A stretch of 64,000 nt of DNA from assembly GCA_943371005.1 (NCBI GenBank), contig CALRTB020000005.1:1-64000 (forward strand), in the 5' to 3' direction. Shown piece by piece: positions 7,268 to 16,638 of the stretch. Position numbers and translations under genes: made by a program. The notes beneath the pieces were generated by a model, which was not told the origin of the DNA, did no database searches, and was given only the letters and a program-made list of their open reading frames with translations. Each line of letters begins with the position of its first letter. Within the stretch, counting starts at the first letter, position 1. Origin of the DNA: MRBY01 sp943371005. Lineage in GTDB: Bacteria; Cyanobacteriota; Cyanobacteriia; Cyanobacteriales; MRBY01.

Positions 7268-8668
7268 ATGAAAATTGTCATGTTCTCCATTAATCCCCTA
7301 TTTGGCGATCGCGTGCTGGGGGGTGCGCCGAAACAAATTAAAAATATCTCGGTGTATCTGGGGGAAATGGGGCATGAGGTGGTGATTTTATCGACCCGTT
7401 GCGCCGATAGTTGCGTTGAATTTCGCTGGCATGAAAATGTGCTGGTCAAACCGATTTTGCGGTTCCATCAACCCTTTCCGCAGCCCTACGCCATTCCTGC
7501 CTATGACATTGCGAACATGATGCAGGATGTGGCCGCCCACCTCGACGGGGCAGATCGCTTCTATATGCACGATGGGGAATTTCTGTTTCCCTATGCCTAC
7601 CAGCACATTCCGACGGTGGTAGCCCTGCGGGATAACGTCTATCCAGAAACGATTTTAGGGGGATTCCTCTTTCAGGGCGATCGCCTGATTGCGGTGTCGG
7701 AATATTCGCGGCGATTTTACGCGGAGACAATGGGGCGATTTTTACCGGAATTAAACGAGCGGTTATTGGTGGTTTCAACGGGCATCGATTGGGACATTTT
7801 TAAACCTACCATTCCCCAAGAAATTTTAGAAATTGTGTCAGTTGATCCAGCAAAAGATGCGATTGTCATTCATCCCCACCGCCCCGAACCCACGAAGGGT
7901 TTACCTCAAACAATTGCCGTCGCGGATTTACTGGTTCATAAATATGGTATTAGCAATTTAAAAGTCTTAGTGCCCCGTTGGTTAGAAGTGGGAATTTCGC
8001 CGGAAGTAGCCGCTTTTTATCAAGAGATGGAAACGGAGATTAAAACCCGCAATTTAACGCAACATTTCATTTTTCATGACTGGATTCCCCAGTCTTTAAT
8101 GCCGCAATATTACAGCTTAGGTGCGGTCACGTTAGGCTTAGGCAATTTCGTTGAATCCTTTGGTAATTCCCCCTATGAATCCTTAGGTTGTGGTACGCCC
8201 GCGATTGTGTCCCGGGTCTCAACCCATCGGGAATTATTGCCGGATCATTTAATTGATAAAGTCCATTTTGGCGATGCAGAAACTGCTGCGGCGATCGCCT
8301 CTGGAATTATTATGGAAAAACGCAAAACTTCCCCCGAAGCCCTCGCCTATCTCCACGGAAATTATGGCGTACAAAGCCAACTCGAAGGCTATGCCCAAGC
8401 AATTTTAAACGCGAAATGTCGTGAACCCCTCACCTATTGTTATACGCCGATCACGGAGAAAAGCTGCTACCGTTTACCGTCATGGTGTTACCTCTGGGAA
8501 GGGGGCATTTACCATGATTTTCTCGCCAAACATCAAACGATTCCTGCCCTACAAACATTGCTCAATCAATATCCTGAAGGCTTTACCCAACAAGCGGCGA
8601 TCGCCGAAAATATTCCCCCTGAACAACTTGAAAATTGGTATCGCGACGGTTATCTGATTGTCCAATAG
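7268..8668 (+). CDS. Glycosyltransferase (GT4-like, GT-B fold)
   Basis: 466 aa from the ATG at 7268 (MKIVMFSINPLFGDRVLGGA); a TTG 20 codons upstream is open but less likely. The N-terminal Rossmann-like start with LGGAPKQIKNISVYLGEMGHEV and the C-terminal part with HPHRPEPTKGL, then SFGNSPYESLGCGTPAIVS, match retaining GT-B transferases, where ESLGCGTP binds the nucleotide-sugar donor. Donor and acceptor are unknown; envelope or exopolysaccharide synthesis is plausible. A C-terminal extension of about 65 residues (from about 400) looks like a small extra domain. It is isolated: the upstream esterase ends 90 bases before, and a 355-base gap follows. Confidence 0.85.
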   Translation: MKIVMFSINPLFGDRVLGGAPKQIKNISVYLGEMGHEVVILSTRCADSCVEFRWHENVLVKPILRFHQPFPQPYAIPAYDIANMMQDVAAHLDGADRFYMHDGEFLFPYAYQHIPTVVALRDNVYPETILGGFLFQGDRLIAVSEYSRRFYAETMGRFLPELNERLLVVSTGIDWDIFKPTIPQEILEIVSVDPAKDAIVIHPHRPEPTKGLPQTIAVADLLVHKYGISNLKVLVPRWLEVGISPEVAAFYQEMETEIKTRNLTQHFIFHDWIPQSLMPQYYSLGAVTLGLGNFVESFGNSPYESLGCGTPAIVSRVSTHRELLPDHLIDKVHFGDAETAAAIASGIIMEKRKTSPEALAYLHGNYGVQSQLEGYAQAILNAKCREPLTYCYTPITEKSCYRLPSWCYLWEGGIYHDFLAKHQTIPALQTLLNQYPEGFTQQAAIAENIPPEQLENWYRDGYLIVQ

Positions 8669-9023
8669 TCTAGGCTTGAGGCACTCCTAACACTGAAAAT
8701 TTCAATAAAACTAAAAAGATAATTTATGCATTTCAAGATGGGAAAATTTCATCGCAATTTGATGCCAGTTAGATCTACTGAGTAATGCTTTTAGGCTGAG
8801 ACTGAATTGACAGTTACTATCAATTACCACAAAATTCAAAGGCGTTATTCCTACATTATGAAACTGTCATTTTAATTTAGATGAAAAAAATATTTCTTTT
8901 CCCTTCATAAACCAAACAGCAAGAAACATCACTTGATAAGATAAAAGTTATATCCCGAAGACTTGATACATCAAAGTTGGTTTGTGTCGCTCCCTGCCGC
9001 TGCCATCTTTCAGCTTGTGTGCC
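8669..9023. other. AT-rich intergenic region before the hybrid kinase
   Basis: 355 bases without a credible ORF. It is A/T-rich compared with flanking genes (for example 8695-8960). It presumably contains the kinase promoter, but I could not find a convincing -35/-10 pair or a clear terminator for the glycosyltransferase gene. Confidence 0.5.
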
Positions 9024-12000
9024 ATGTCAACAGCACTTCCACCACGGTTTCCAGTGCCCGAAATTATCGTCAGTTTGCTCTATCCGCCAGTCATTGTTGG
9101 GCCTGCTCTCTCCCTCCCAGCCTTAAGCGATCGCTTCTGTGCCGATCCTCAGCTTGTCGGTGTACTGGTTATGGCCGACGAACAGCTCCTTGGTACCGTC
9201 TGCCCAGGGGATATTTTAAGGGCGATCGCCCAGGGAAAAAATCCCCAAACGGCCACCGCAGCAGAGATTATGCAACGGCCCGCATCGACCTATCCCATAG
9301 ACGACCTCGACCAAATCGAACCGCTGTGCCAATACTTCACCGCGCAGCAGCTTACTTGGCTGACCATTGTTGATCACCAGGGGAAACCCGTGGGGATCTT
9401 ATCTGGCGATCGCCTCGCCGAATTGCGCCAACACCTCAACCCAGAACCAGCCGCCGCCCCAGAATACAGCCACCATGAACTGAAATTTTTTGAAGAAATT
9501 CTTGAAAATGCCTTTGCGGGTTATTGGGACTGGGATCTTGTCAGCAATAGAGAGTATCTCAGCCCCAGTTTTAAGCGGATGTTTGGCTATGCAGATCACG
9601 AATTGCCCAACCGCCCAGAATCCTGGCAACGGCTCATTTTTCCTGAAGAGCTTCCGACAGTTAACCAAAACCTGCAGCGGCACATTGCGAGCCATGGCGA
9701 AATTCCCTTCTGCAACGAAGTTCGTTATCGTCACCGGGATGGCTCCACTGTCTGGGTGCTTTGTTCTGGCAAGGTCATTGAATGGGATGACCAAGGTCAA
9801 CCACTACGCATGATTGGCTCCCACATCGATCTCACGCCCTACAAACGCTTTGAAGAACGCCTCAAACGCAGTGAAGCCTCTCTCCAGGAAGCCCAACGCC
9901 TGGCCCATATCGGTAGCTGGGAAGTCGATCTCACCACCGGTAATCTTTCCTGGTCGCCGGAGTTGTTGCGGATGTTTGGCCTGAACATGACCCAAGGGCC
10001 GCCCACCTACGATGAACATTGGGCCTTAATTCACCCTGATGATCAAGAACGCCTCAAGCGCTGCGTTGAAACGGCGATGCGCACAGGCGAAAGTTATGTG
10101 GTTCAATACCGTGCCCAACTGGCCAATGGACAAATTTTTTACCATGAGGCGAGGGGCAGTAGTCAAAAAGATGCCTCTGGTAAAACCATCCGTTTTTTTG
10201 GAACAGCCCTCGATATTACTGAGCGAGTCCTCGCAGAACAAGCCCTCCGGGAAAGTGAACTCCGCTGGCAATTTGCCCTAGAAGGTTCTGGGGATGGGGT
10301 CTGGGATTGGAATGCCCAAACGAACCATGTCTTTTTCTCACGGCAGTGGAAAGCGATGTTGGGCTACAGCGATGCGGAAATTGGTGACACCCTGATGGAA
10401 TGGGAAAGTCGTGTCCACCCAGATGATTTGGCAATGACTTATCAAGCCATCCAAGCTCACCTTGACGGCCAGGTGGAAGCCTATCGCAGTGAACATCGGG
10501 TCCGGTGCAAAGATGGTTCTTATAAGTGGATCTTAGACCGGGGTAAGGTGATCGAGTGGACGCCGGAAGGAGAGCCCTTGCGGATTATTGGCACCCACAG
10601 TGATATTGGCGATCGCAAACAGGCAGAGCAGGCGTTGATTGATGCCAAAGAAGCAGCAGAAGCAGCAGCCCATGCAAAAAGTATGTTTTTAGCCACCATG
10701 AGCCACGAAATTCGGACGCCCATGAATGGCATTATCGGCATGCTGAATTTGTTACTCTACAGCGAAGATCTCAACGTAGAACAACAAGAACACGCCCACA
10801 TTGCCCTTTCTAGCGCCGAATCTTTACTGATTTTGCTGAACGATATTTTGGACTTCTCGAAGATGGAAGCCGGGAAGTTGCAACTAGAAGTGGTGGATTT
10901 TGATCTCCATCAGTTCTTTGAAAATTTCGCTAAGTTAATGGCCTTTGCTGCCCAAGAGAAAGGTCTACAGCTAATTTTTGATCTGCGGGGCCTGCAACAT
11001 AGTGCCATCCAAGGGGATCCTGGCCGTTTACGACAAGTCCTGACAAATTTGGTGAGTAATGCCATTAAATTTACCAACCAAGGATATGTGACTGTTCGCT
11101 GTCAAACGGAGTGTGTTGGCGATCGCCTCGATTTTACCTGCTCAGTGACGGATACCGGCATTGGCATCGCCACCGAAAAACTGAGCGATCTCTTTGAGCC
11201 TTTTACCCAGTTAGATGCGGGGACCACCCGGCGTTATGGTGGCACAGGTCTCGGTTTGGCGATTACCCAGCGCCTCTGCCAGGTGATGGGGGGCACCATT
11301 GAAGTGGCCAGTACCCCAGGGGAAGGGAGCTGTTTTACCTTCACCCTAGGGTGTGGGGCGGGACGTTCCCAAATGTCGCGGATGACAGCCGATAGCTTGC
11401 AGGGGCTAGAAATCCTCGTCGTAGAGGAGCAGCAAAACCAACGGGAAATTTTGTCCGACGCGCTCAAAGCCTGGGGTGCCACCGTCCAGGCCGCGGCCAA
11501 TGCCCAGGAGGCGATCTCCCTCTGGCAAACCCAGCCCCCCACCACCGACACGCCCCTCCTGATCCTGGATCACTCCCTGAGGGATATGGACGCCCTCACC
11601 CTCGCCCAAAATCTCCAACGGCTTTATCCCCATAAAAACTGCCAATTATTACTGCTCACCACGTTTCTTTACAGTCCCACCGATCCCCAAAGCTTCCCCC
11701 AACTCACGGCCACTCACCACCTCATTAAGCCGATTTTATCCCGGCCCCTGTGGCAGGCCTGTCGGCGTTTCTGTGAAAATCTTGCCCAGCCAAACTCTAG
11801 AATTCTGGATTCTGGGCCGCAACCCACCGCAGTCGATCCAAAGCAAAAAATCCCGGCCCGCCTCCTCCTTGTGGAAGATAACCCCGTCAATCAAATTATT
11901 ATTCGAGGTCTCTGTCAGCAGTTTGGGTTTGCTGTCGATGTTGCCATGGGTGGCACAGAAGCCCTACGGATGCTCCAGACGGCCCCGAAAAATCAGCCCT

Positions 12001-12257
12001 ATCGGTTAGTCTTGATGGATTGCCTCATGCCCAAAATGAATGGCTTTCAAACGAGTCAACATATTCGCCAGGGTGGAGGCGGCGATCGCCACCGACAGAT
12101 ACCAATCATTGCGCTCACCACCACCATGGGAGAAGCCAACCAAGAGCAGTATTTAGCAGCGGGCATGAACGACTACCTCAGTAAACCCCTCAATCCCCAA
12201 ACCCTCCGGGAAACCCTCAATCACTGGTTACAGGAACAGTCCCTAATAACCGACTAA
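9024..12257 (+). CDS. Hybrid sensor histidine kinase (CBS-PAS-PAS-PAS-HisKA-HATPase-REC-REC)
   Basis: 1077 aa from the ATG at 9024; a TTG at 8982 is open but less likely. Domains in order: a CBS pair (about 10-130), three PAS/PAC units (about 155-285, 295-415, 420-540), a dimerisation/phosphoacceptor helix MSHEIRTPMNG (His about 561), a HATPase with N-box LVSNAIKF, DTGIGIA and GGTGLGLAI (to about 780), then two receivers. The first receiver is unusual: its acidic start reads VVEEQQ, with LILDHSL as the possible phospho-site. The second is canonical (LLVEDNP, VLMDCLMPKMNG, SKPL; about 945-1070). There are no transmembrane segments, so it is probably a cytoplasmic sensor. CBS domains usually bind adenylates, hinting at energy-state input. 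No HPt domain or adjacent output regulator; the partner is unknown. Confidence 0.93.
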   Translation: MSTALPPRFPVPEIIVSLLYPPVIVGPALSLPALSDRFCADPQLVGVLVMADEQLLGTVCPGDILRAIAQGKNPQTATAAEIMQRPASTYPIDDLDQIEPLCQYFTAQQLTWLTIVDHQGKPVGILSGDRLAELRQHLNPEPAAAPEYSHHELKFFEEILENAFAGYWDWDLVSNREYLSPSFKRMFGYADHELPNRPESWQRLIFPEELPTVNQNLQRHIASHGEIPFCNEVRYRHRDGSTVWVLCSGKVIEWDDQGQPLRMIGSHIDLTPYKRFEERLKRSEASLQEAQRLAHIGSWEVDLTTGNLSWSPELLRMFGLNMTQGPPTYDEHWALIHPDDQERLKRCVETAMRTGESYVVQYRAQLANGQIFYHEARGSSQKDASGKTIRFFGTALDITERVLAEQALRESELRWQFALEGSGDGVWDWNAQTNHVFFSRQWKAMLGYSDAEIGDTLMEWESRVHPDDLAMTYQAIQAHLDGQVEAYRSEHRVRCKDGSYKWILDRGKVIEWTPEGEPLRIIGTHSDIGDRKQAEQALIDAKEAAEAAAHAKSMFLATMSHEIRTPMNGIIGMLNLLLYSEDLNVEQQEHAHIALSSAESLLILLNDILDFSKMEAGKLQLEVVDFDLHQFFENFAKLMAFAAQEKGLQLIFDLRGLQHSAIQGDPGRLRQVLTNLVSNAIKFTNQGYVTVRCQTECVGDRLDFTCSVTDTGIGIATEKLSDLFEPFTQLDAGTTRRYGGTGLGLAITQRLCQVMGGTIEVASTPGEGSCFTFTLGCGAGRSQMSRMTADSLQGLEILVVEEQQNQREILSDALKAWGATVQAAANAQEAISLWQTQPPTTDTPLLILDHSLRDMDALTLAQNLQRLYPHKNCQLLLLTTFLYSPTDPQSFPQLTATHHLIKPILSRPLWQACRRFCENLAQPNSRILDSGPQPTAVDPKQKIPARLLLVEDNPVNQIIIRGLCQQFGFAVDVAMGGTEALRMLQTAPKNQPYRLVLMDCLMPKMNGFQTSQHIRQGGGGDRHRQIPIIALTTTMGEANQEQYLAAGMNDYLSKPLNPQTLRETLNHWLQEQSLITD

Positions 12258-12270
12258 CTTCTGGCCCAAA

Positions 12271-12296
12271 AAACAAAAAAGCACCCCGGAGGGTGC
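12271..12296 (-). terminator. Intrinsic terminator of groEL
   Basis: On the minus strand GCACCC-TCCG-GGGTGC (12296-12281) is followed by TTTTTTGTTTTTT-like sequence (complement of 12280-12271). It lies 40 bases beyond the groEL stop; the convergent kinase gene ends at 12257. Confidence 0.88.
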
Positions 12297-12336
12297 CCAA
12301 TTCAGATCATTAATCTTTAAAGGGATTGAGAAGAAA

Positions 12337-14004
12337 TTACATCATTCCCATGCCAGGCATTCCCATGCCGCCCATGCCACCCATACCGGGCATGCCACCA
12401 CCCATGTCAGGGGCGGGAGCTTCGGGTTCAGGCTTTTCAACGACGAGGGCTTCAGTCGTAATCACCATCCCGGCAATGGAAGCCGCATTTTGCAGAACGG
12501 AGCGAACAACCTTCGCCGGATCAATAATCCCAGCGGCAATCATATCGACATACTCGCCAGTAGCGGCATTGTAGCCAACGTTGAAGTCACTGGTACGCAC
12601 CCGTTCCACAACTACAGAACCTTCAGCACCAGCGTTATCAGCCAATTGGCGCAGAGGCGCTTCTAGGGCGCGGGCAACAATATCGACACCGAGCTTCTCT
12701 TCGTCGCTACTGAGGCTTGCTTTTACTTCAGCAACTTTTTCAGCAAGGTGAATTAAGGTTGTACCACCACCGGGAACAATCCCTTCCTCAACGGCGGCTT
12801 TGGTAGCGTTGAGGGCGTCTTCAATGCGGAGTTTGCGGTCTTTGAGTTCGGTTTCCGTCGCTGCACCAACTTTGATCACGGCAACACCACCAGCGAGCTT
12901 AGCGATCCGCTCCTGGAGTTTTTCCATGTCATATTCGGAGTCGGTTTCGGCCAACTGCTTACGGATTTGGTTCACGCGAGCGTCAATGTCAGCCTTGCTA
13001 CCGCCACCGGAAACAATGGTGGTGCTTTCTTTATCGATGGTGATTTTTTCGGCATTACCGAGCATATCAAGGTCAATTGCTTCGAGACTGAGGCCCACTT
13101 CTTCGGAGATGACGCGACCCCCGGTGAGGACAGCAATGTCCTGGAGCATTTGCTTGCGGCGATCGCCAAAACTGGGAGCTTTAATCGCAGCAGCATTGAG
13201 CACGCCACGGGCTTTGTTCACAACGAGAGTAGCGAGGGCTTCCCCTTCGAGGTCTTCGGCAACAATCAATAGAGGACGACCGGAACGGGCCACTTGTTCG
13301 AGGGCGGGCACGAGGTCGGCGATCGCCGAAATTTTCTTATCGGTGATCAGGATGTAGGGATTTTCAAATTCAACGATTTGCCGTTCCTGATCGGTGACGA
13401 AATAGGGGGAGATGTAACCGCGATCCAGTTGCATCCCTTCGACCACATCCAGTTCGGTGGCGAGGGACTTGGACTCTTCGACGGTAATGACACCATCCTT
13501 GGTGACCTTAGCCATGGCTTCGGAGATCATCCGGCCCACTTCTTCGTCGTTCCCAGCGGACACAGCGGCAACCTGGGCGATCGCATCTCCTTCAACGGGC
13601 TTGGCGATCGCGGCCACTTCCTTCACGAGGAACTTCACCGCTGCATCGATACCCCGGCGCAGGGCCACAGGGTTTGCCCCAGCAGTTACATTTTTTAAAC
13701 CTTCGCGGATCAAAGCTTGGGCCATGACGGTGGCAGTGGTTGTGCCATCCCCAGCACTGTCGTTAGTTTTCGCTGCCACTTCCCGGATTAACCGTGCCCC
13801 CGTATTTTGGAGCGGATCACTGAGTTCAATATCCTTAGCAACGGTGATCCCATCATTCACAATTTGGGGCGCACCATACTGCTTTTCGAGGAGTACATTC
13901 CGACCCTTGGGGCCGAGGGTGATTTTTACCGCATCGGCAAGGGCGTTAATCCCTGCTTCGAGGGCGCGTCTAGAGTCATCCTTGAAAGAGACAATCTTAG
14001 CCAT
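12337..14004 (-). CDS. groEL2: 60-kDa chaperonin GroEL (solitary copy without groES)
   Basis: The 555-aa product is full length, starting MAKIVSFKDDSRRALEAGIN, with nucleotide-binding motifs (LGPKGRNVLL, NDGITVAKDIEL, AGDGTTTATVMAQ) and a C-terminal Gly-Met tail rich in GGM repeats. It forms the tetradecameric folding cage that works with GroES. No groES lies beside it, so this is the stand-alone second chaperonin gene that cyanobacteria carry in addition to a groESL operon; the number in the symbol follows that convention and is an inference. A CIRCE element at 14043-14069, about 40 bases before the ATG, indicates heat-shock control by HrcA. A strong terminator follows at 12271-12296. Confidence 0.95.
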   Translation of the reverse strand: MAKIVSFKDDSRRALEAGINALADAVKITLGPKGRNVLLEKQYGAPQIVNDGITVAKDIELSDPLQNTGARLIREVAAKTNDSAGDGTTTATVMAQALIREGLKNVTAGANPVALRRGIDAAVKFLVKEVAAIAKPVEGDAIAQVAAVSAGNDEEVGRMISEAMAKVTKDGVITVEESKSLATELDVVEGMQLDRGYISPYFVTDQERQIVEFENPYILITDKKISAIADLVPALEQVARSGRPLLIVAEDLEGEALATLVVNKARGVLNAAAIKAPSFGDRRKQMLQDIAVLTGGRVISEEVGLSLEAIDLDMLGNAEKITIDKESTTIVSGGGSKADIDARVNQIRKQLAETDSEYDMEKLQERIAKLAGGVAVIKVGAATETELKDRKLRIEDALNATKAAVEEGIVPGGGTTLIHLAEKVAEVKASLSSDEEKLGVDIVARALEAPLRQLADNAGAEGSVVVERVRTSDFNVGYNAATGEYVDMIAAGIIDPAKVVRSVLQNAASIAGMVITTEALVVEKPEPEAPAPDMGGGMPGMGGMGGMGMPGMGMM

Positions 14005-14042
14005 AGGAGTTTGCGTTATAAAGTTTTACGTCACTAGCAAAT

Positions 14043-14069
14043 TTAGCACTCCTAGGGGGCGACTGCTAA
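14043..14069 (-). promoter_or_regulatory. CIRCE operator (HrcA-binding site) of groEL
   Basis: TTAGCACTC (14043-14051), nine spacer bases, then GACTGCTAA (14061-14069). The CIRCE consensus is TTAGCACTC-N9-GAGTGCTAA, so there is one mismatch, at the third base of the right arm. It lies 38 bases upstream of the groEL start. HrcA binding to CIRCE represses chaperonin genes until heat stress. Confidence 0.93.
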
Positions 14070-14216
14070 TGTTTTCTGTTTTCAGAGGCACAAACGGGCC
14101 AAAAGCGCTCTAAAAAAGCTTTTCAAGCAATTTGTCTTTTATGGCTACATATTTTTCTAAAAAAATCAAGTGAGGGATCTCATACCTTTCCCCCCAATGA
14201 ACCGAAACCCTATCCC

Positions 14217-15983
14217 CTACTTTTTCTCGGACGGATCCATTAATTGGGTAAATTTGGCGATCGCCGCCTTGGCCCGTTGGGGTTGACCCCAGAGAATCGT
14301 TTCCTGTTTATAAATGCACATTCCTGGTTTAGCGCCTTTGGGTTTATAAACATGCTTGGGTTTAGTGTAGACGATAGGCACTTGTTCACTCTGACTGGCG
14401 CGACTGTAATAGGCCGCAAAATCCGCCGCCCATTGCAATTCTGCTTCATCGGGAACCGCGCCAGGTTGGAGCCGCAGCAGCACATGGCTACCAGGAATTT
14501 CCTGGCTATGAAACCAAAGATCATAATCGTTGGCAATCCGAAATGTTAGATGGTCATTTTGTTGGTTGTTGCGCCCGATCCACAGTTCGGCTCCCCCTGG
14601 AGTGCGGTAAATGTGGGGTTTAGAGACTTCTTGTTTGGCAGTGGGTTCTCGGTTGGTTTTGAGATAGCCTTCGTGGATAAGTTCTGCCTGAATTTCTTGC
14701 AAGGCTTCCAAATCAGTGGCGTTTTCGTAATGGGCGATTTGTCCCAAGCTGGCTTCAATGTGTTCGAGGTAATGGATCTCTGTTTCTACTTCCTCTAAAA
14801 GCGGTTGCACAATGTGATTTGCTCGCTTTAGTTTTTGATGCTGTTTATAAAAAGCTTGGGCATTTTGAACGGCATTTTTATCGGGTTGGAGGGGAATTTT
14901 AACGCGATCGCCTGAGGCAAAATCCGTCAAGGCAATTTCGGTCAAGCCCGGTTGCCACTCATGCAAATAAGCCATGAGTAAATCGCCGTATTGACGGTAT
15001 TGATCCGCTTCGGTAGATTCTGTGAGGCGCGTTCGAAAAAGTTGGGCTTTTTGCTGCAATTTTGCCAACAGGAGACTAATTTTCTGGTTTAGTTGGTGGT
15101 GCAGTTGCTGGAACTGCTGTTGATTAAGACGACTTTGGTAATAGTGATTGAGAGTGGGCTGTAGGGGCAAACAAGGGTCATTCGGCTGCCAGGTCACCAC
15201 TTGATATTCGTTATCCTGGAGCGTTAAACAAAACTGCCGCTGTTCTAAGCAAGTGAGCCACCGTTGCCACTGCTGAAAAAGATTTTCCCAATCGTTAGCG
15301 GTGAGGCTATCCGTCGTTTGCTCAGGGGTTAACTGGGCCGCGCGAACCATTCCTTCTAGGAGGATAGGACTCACGCCCCGGTAATTTTCAAGCAGTTGTT
15401 TTTTCAGGGATTTGGGTAATAAAGCAATTCTTTCTTGCCAGCGTTCCAAGGATTCCGTAGTGCTGGGCGCTGTTTTCGTCAGGGCCGGGGGAAATTCGTA
15501 GGGTTGACCGGTTTGTACAGGGCGGACAGTGGAGCGATCGCCACTGATTTGTTGGGCCGTGGTGACGATTTGCTGATCGGCATTGGCGAGGATCACATTG
15601 CTATGTTTCCCCATAATTTCAACGTACAAATGCCATTGGGGTGGATCTCCGGGGCGGCGGCCAAACTGAAAATCCACCACCCGTTCCCAGGGCTGGATCA
15701 ATTCAATCCCCAGTAAGGCTGAACCTTTAATCAAATGGCGCAGTTGGTCGCTAAAGGTGAAAGTATCAGGATCCCTGGGGGGGCGATCGCCTAAATGCAT
15801 TCTTGCGGCCTGGGGATGCCATGACAGCCAGAGCCATTCCCGCTTTTCGAGGGTACGCAGGGCTAAGCAGAGGGTTTGTTTGTCGTACTGATAAACCTGT
15901 TCGAGGCGCGCCGGCACCCAGTCCCGTTGCAATTCCGTGACCAGGGCCACCAAGGTTGTGTAGTCTACCGCCTGAATTTTCAT
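14217..15983 (-). CDS. rqcH: Rqc2/RqcH-type NFACT ribosome quality-control protein
   Basis: 588 aa. The order is NFACT-N (about 1-200, starting MKIQAVDYTTLVALVTELQ), a helix-hairpin/coiled-coil middle (about 270-430) and an NFACT-R domain (about 460-570) containing PGGAELWIGRNNQQND and DLWFHSQEIPGSHVLLR. RqcH binds 60S/50S subunits obstructed by a nascent peptidyl-tRNA and recruits tRNA-Ala to add alanine tails that mark the peptide for proteolysis. Older annotation calls the family fibronectin-binding protein A. The NFACT-N catalytic-like motif and DxWFH are present. It is upstream of groEL in the same orientation, but the CIRCE region separates them. The hypothetical gene at 16035 and the GTPase gene precede it with gaps of about 20-50 bases, so these three may form an operon. 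Confidence 0.9.
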   Translation of the reverse strand: MKIQAVDYTTLVALVTELQRDWVPARLEQVYQYDKQTLCLALRTLEKREWLWLSWHPQAARMHLGDRPPRDPDTFTFSDQLRHLIKGSALLGIELIQPWERVVDFQFGRRPGDPPQWHLYVEIMGKHSNVILANADQQIVTTAQQISGDRSTVRPVQTGQPYEFPPALTKTAPSTTESLERWQERIALLPKSLKKQLLENYRGVSPILLEGMVRAAQLTPEQTTDSLTANDWENLFQQWQRWLTCLEQRQFCLTLQDNEYQVVTWQPNDPCLPLQPTLNHYYQSRLNQQQFQQLHHQLNQKISLLLAKLQQKAQLFRTRLTESTEADQYRQYGDLLMAYLHEWQPGLTEIALTDFASGDRVKIPLQPDKNAVQNAQAFYKQHQKLKRANHIVQPLLEEVETEIHYLEHIEASLGQIAHYENATDLEALQEIQAELIHEGYLKTNREPTAKQEVSKPHIYRTPGGAELWIGRNNQQNDHLTFRIANDYDLWFHSQEIPGSHVLLRLQPGAVPDEAELQWAADFAAYYSRASQSEQVPIVYTKPKHVYKPKGAKPGMCIYKQETILWGQPQRAKAAIAKFTQLMDPSEKK

Positions 15984-16034
15984 TGCTGCTCCAATCTCTC
16001 CAATGCCGATGCCACCGATGCGCAGTCTTGGATC

Positions 16035-16616
16035 TTAGGGGCTTTCGCTGAAACTATCTAGGTAAGCGCCGATATATTTTTTCATTCGTTCGATGAAATA
16101 GGCCGAAAACAGTTCTCCATAATCTGCTTCCACGAGGGCGATCGCCTCATTTAAACGGTGATGACCACAGGCGATAAATTGGGCCGTAGAAATGGCATGG
16201 AACTGCGACTCTGTCCCTGGGACATTATTTTTAAACGCATCAATATAAAGTCCCCGCACGCGCCGCACATAGTCGGTTTCCCAGTCGCTAAATTCAACTG
16301 TGCCGATGCTGGGAAAGGTCAATTCTACATTTTTCATAAAGCCCATCACCATATTCATACATTGCCGGGTCTGCTCGATGGAAAGAGCTTGGTCTGCCCC
16401 GCGCCGATAGGCCCATTGGGTAATGCCGTTGGTCACTTCCAGGGCGCGCAGTTTTGCCAATTTCTCCAGGGTTGCCGTCGGGAAGCGATCAAGATCTTGC
16501 AACTGCTGTTCAATTTCGGCTTGAAAACCAGCAAAATCCGTCTCGAAAAATTCCTTGAGTTCGTAAATCTCCGCTAATTTTTGCCAGTCAATCTGTCGCT
16601 GTGGTGTCATAACCAT
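16035..16616 (-). CDS. Conserved hypothetical soluble protein
   Basis: 193 aa, predicted soluble and mostly helical; ATG at 16616 with a second in-frame ATG at 16610. The N-terminal half is acidic (FFETDFAGFQAEIEQQLQDLD). The C-terminal half contains a Cys-His cluster ACGHHRLNEAIALVEADYGE that could bind a metal. No signal peptide or membrane segment, and the family is not recognised. It lies 22 bases after the membrane GTPase gene and 51 bases before rqcH, all on the minus strand, suggesting co-transcription. No function is proposed. Confidence 0.75.
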   Translation of the reverse strand: MVMTPQRQIDWQKLAEIYELKEFFETDFAGFQAEIEQQLQDLDRFPTATLEKLAKLRALEVTNGITQWAYRRGADQALSIEQTRQCMNMVMGFMKNVELTFPSIGTVEFSDWETDYVRRVRGLYIDAFKNNVPGTESQFHAISTAQFIACGHHRLNEAIALVEADYGELFSAYFIERMKKYIGAYLDSFSESP

Positions 16617-16638
16617 GCCTAAAACTCCCGCTCAAAAT

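Noticed and set aside
13457..14113. A 218-codon plus-strand frame opposite groEL
   Set aside because: A shadow of the highly biased groEL codon usage, and it runs through the CIRCE site.
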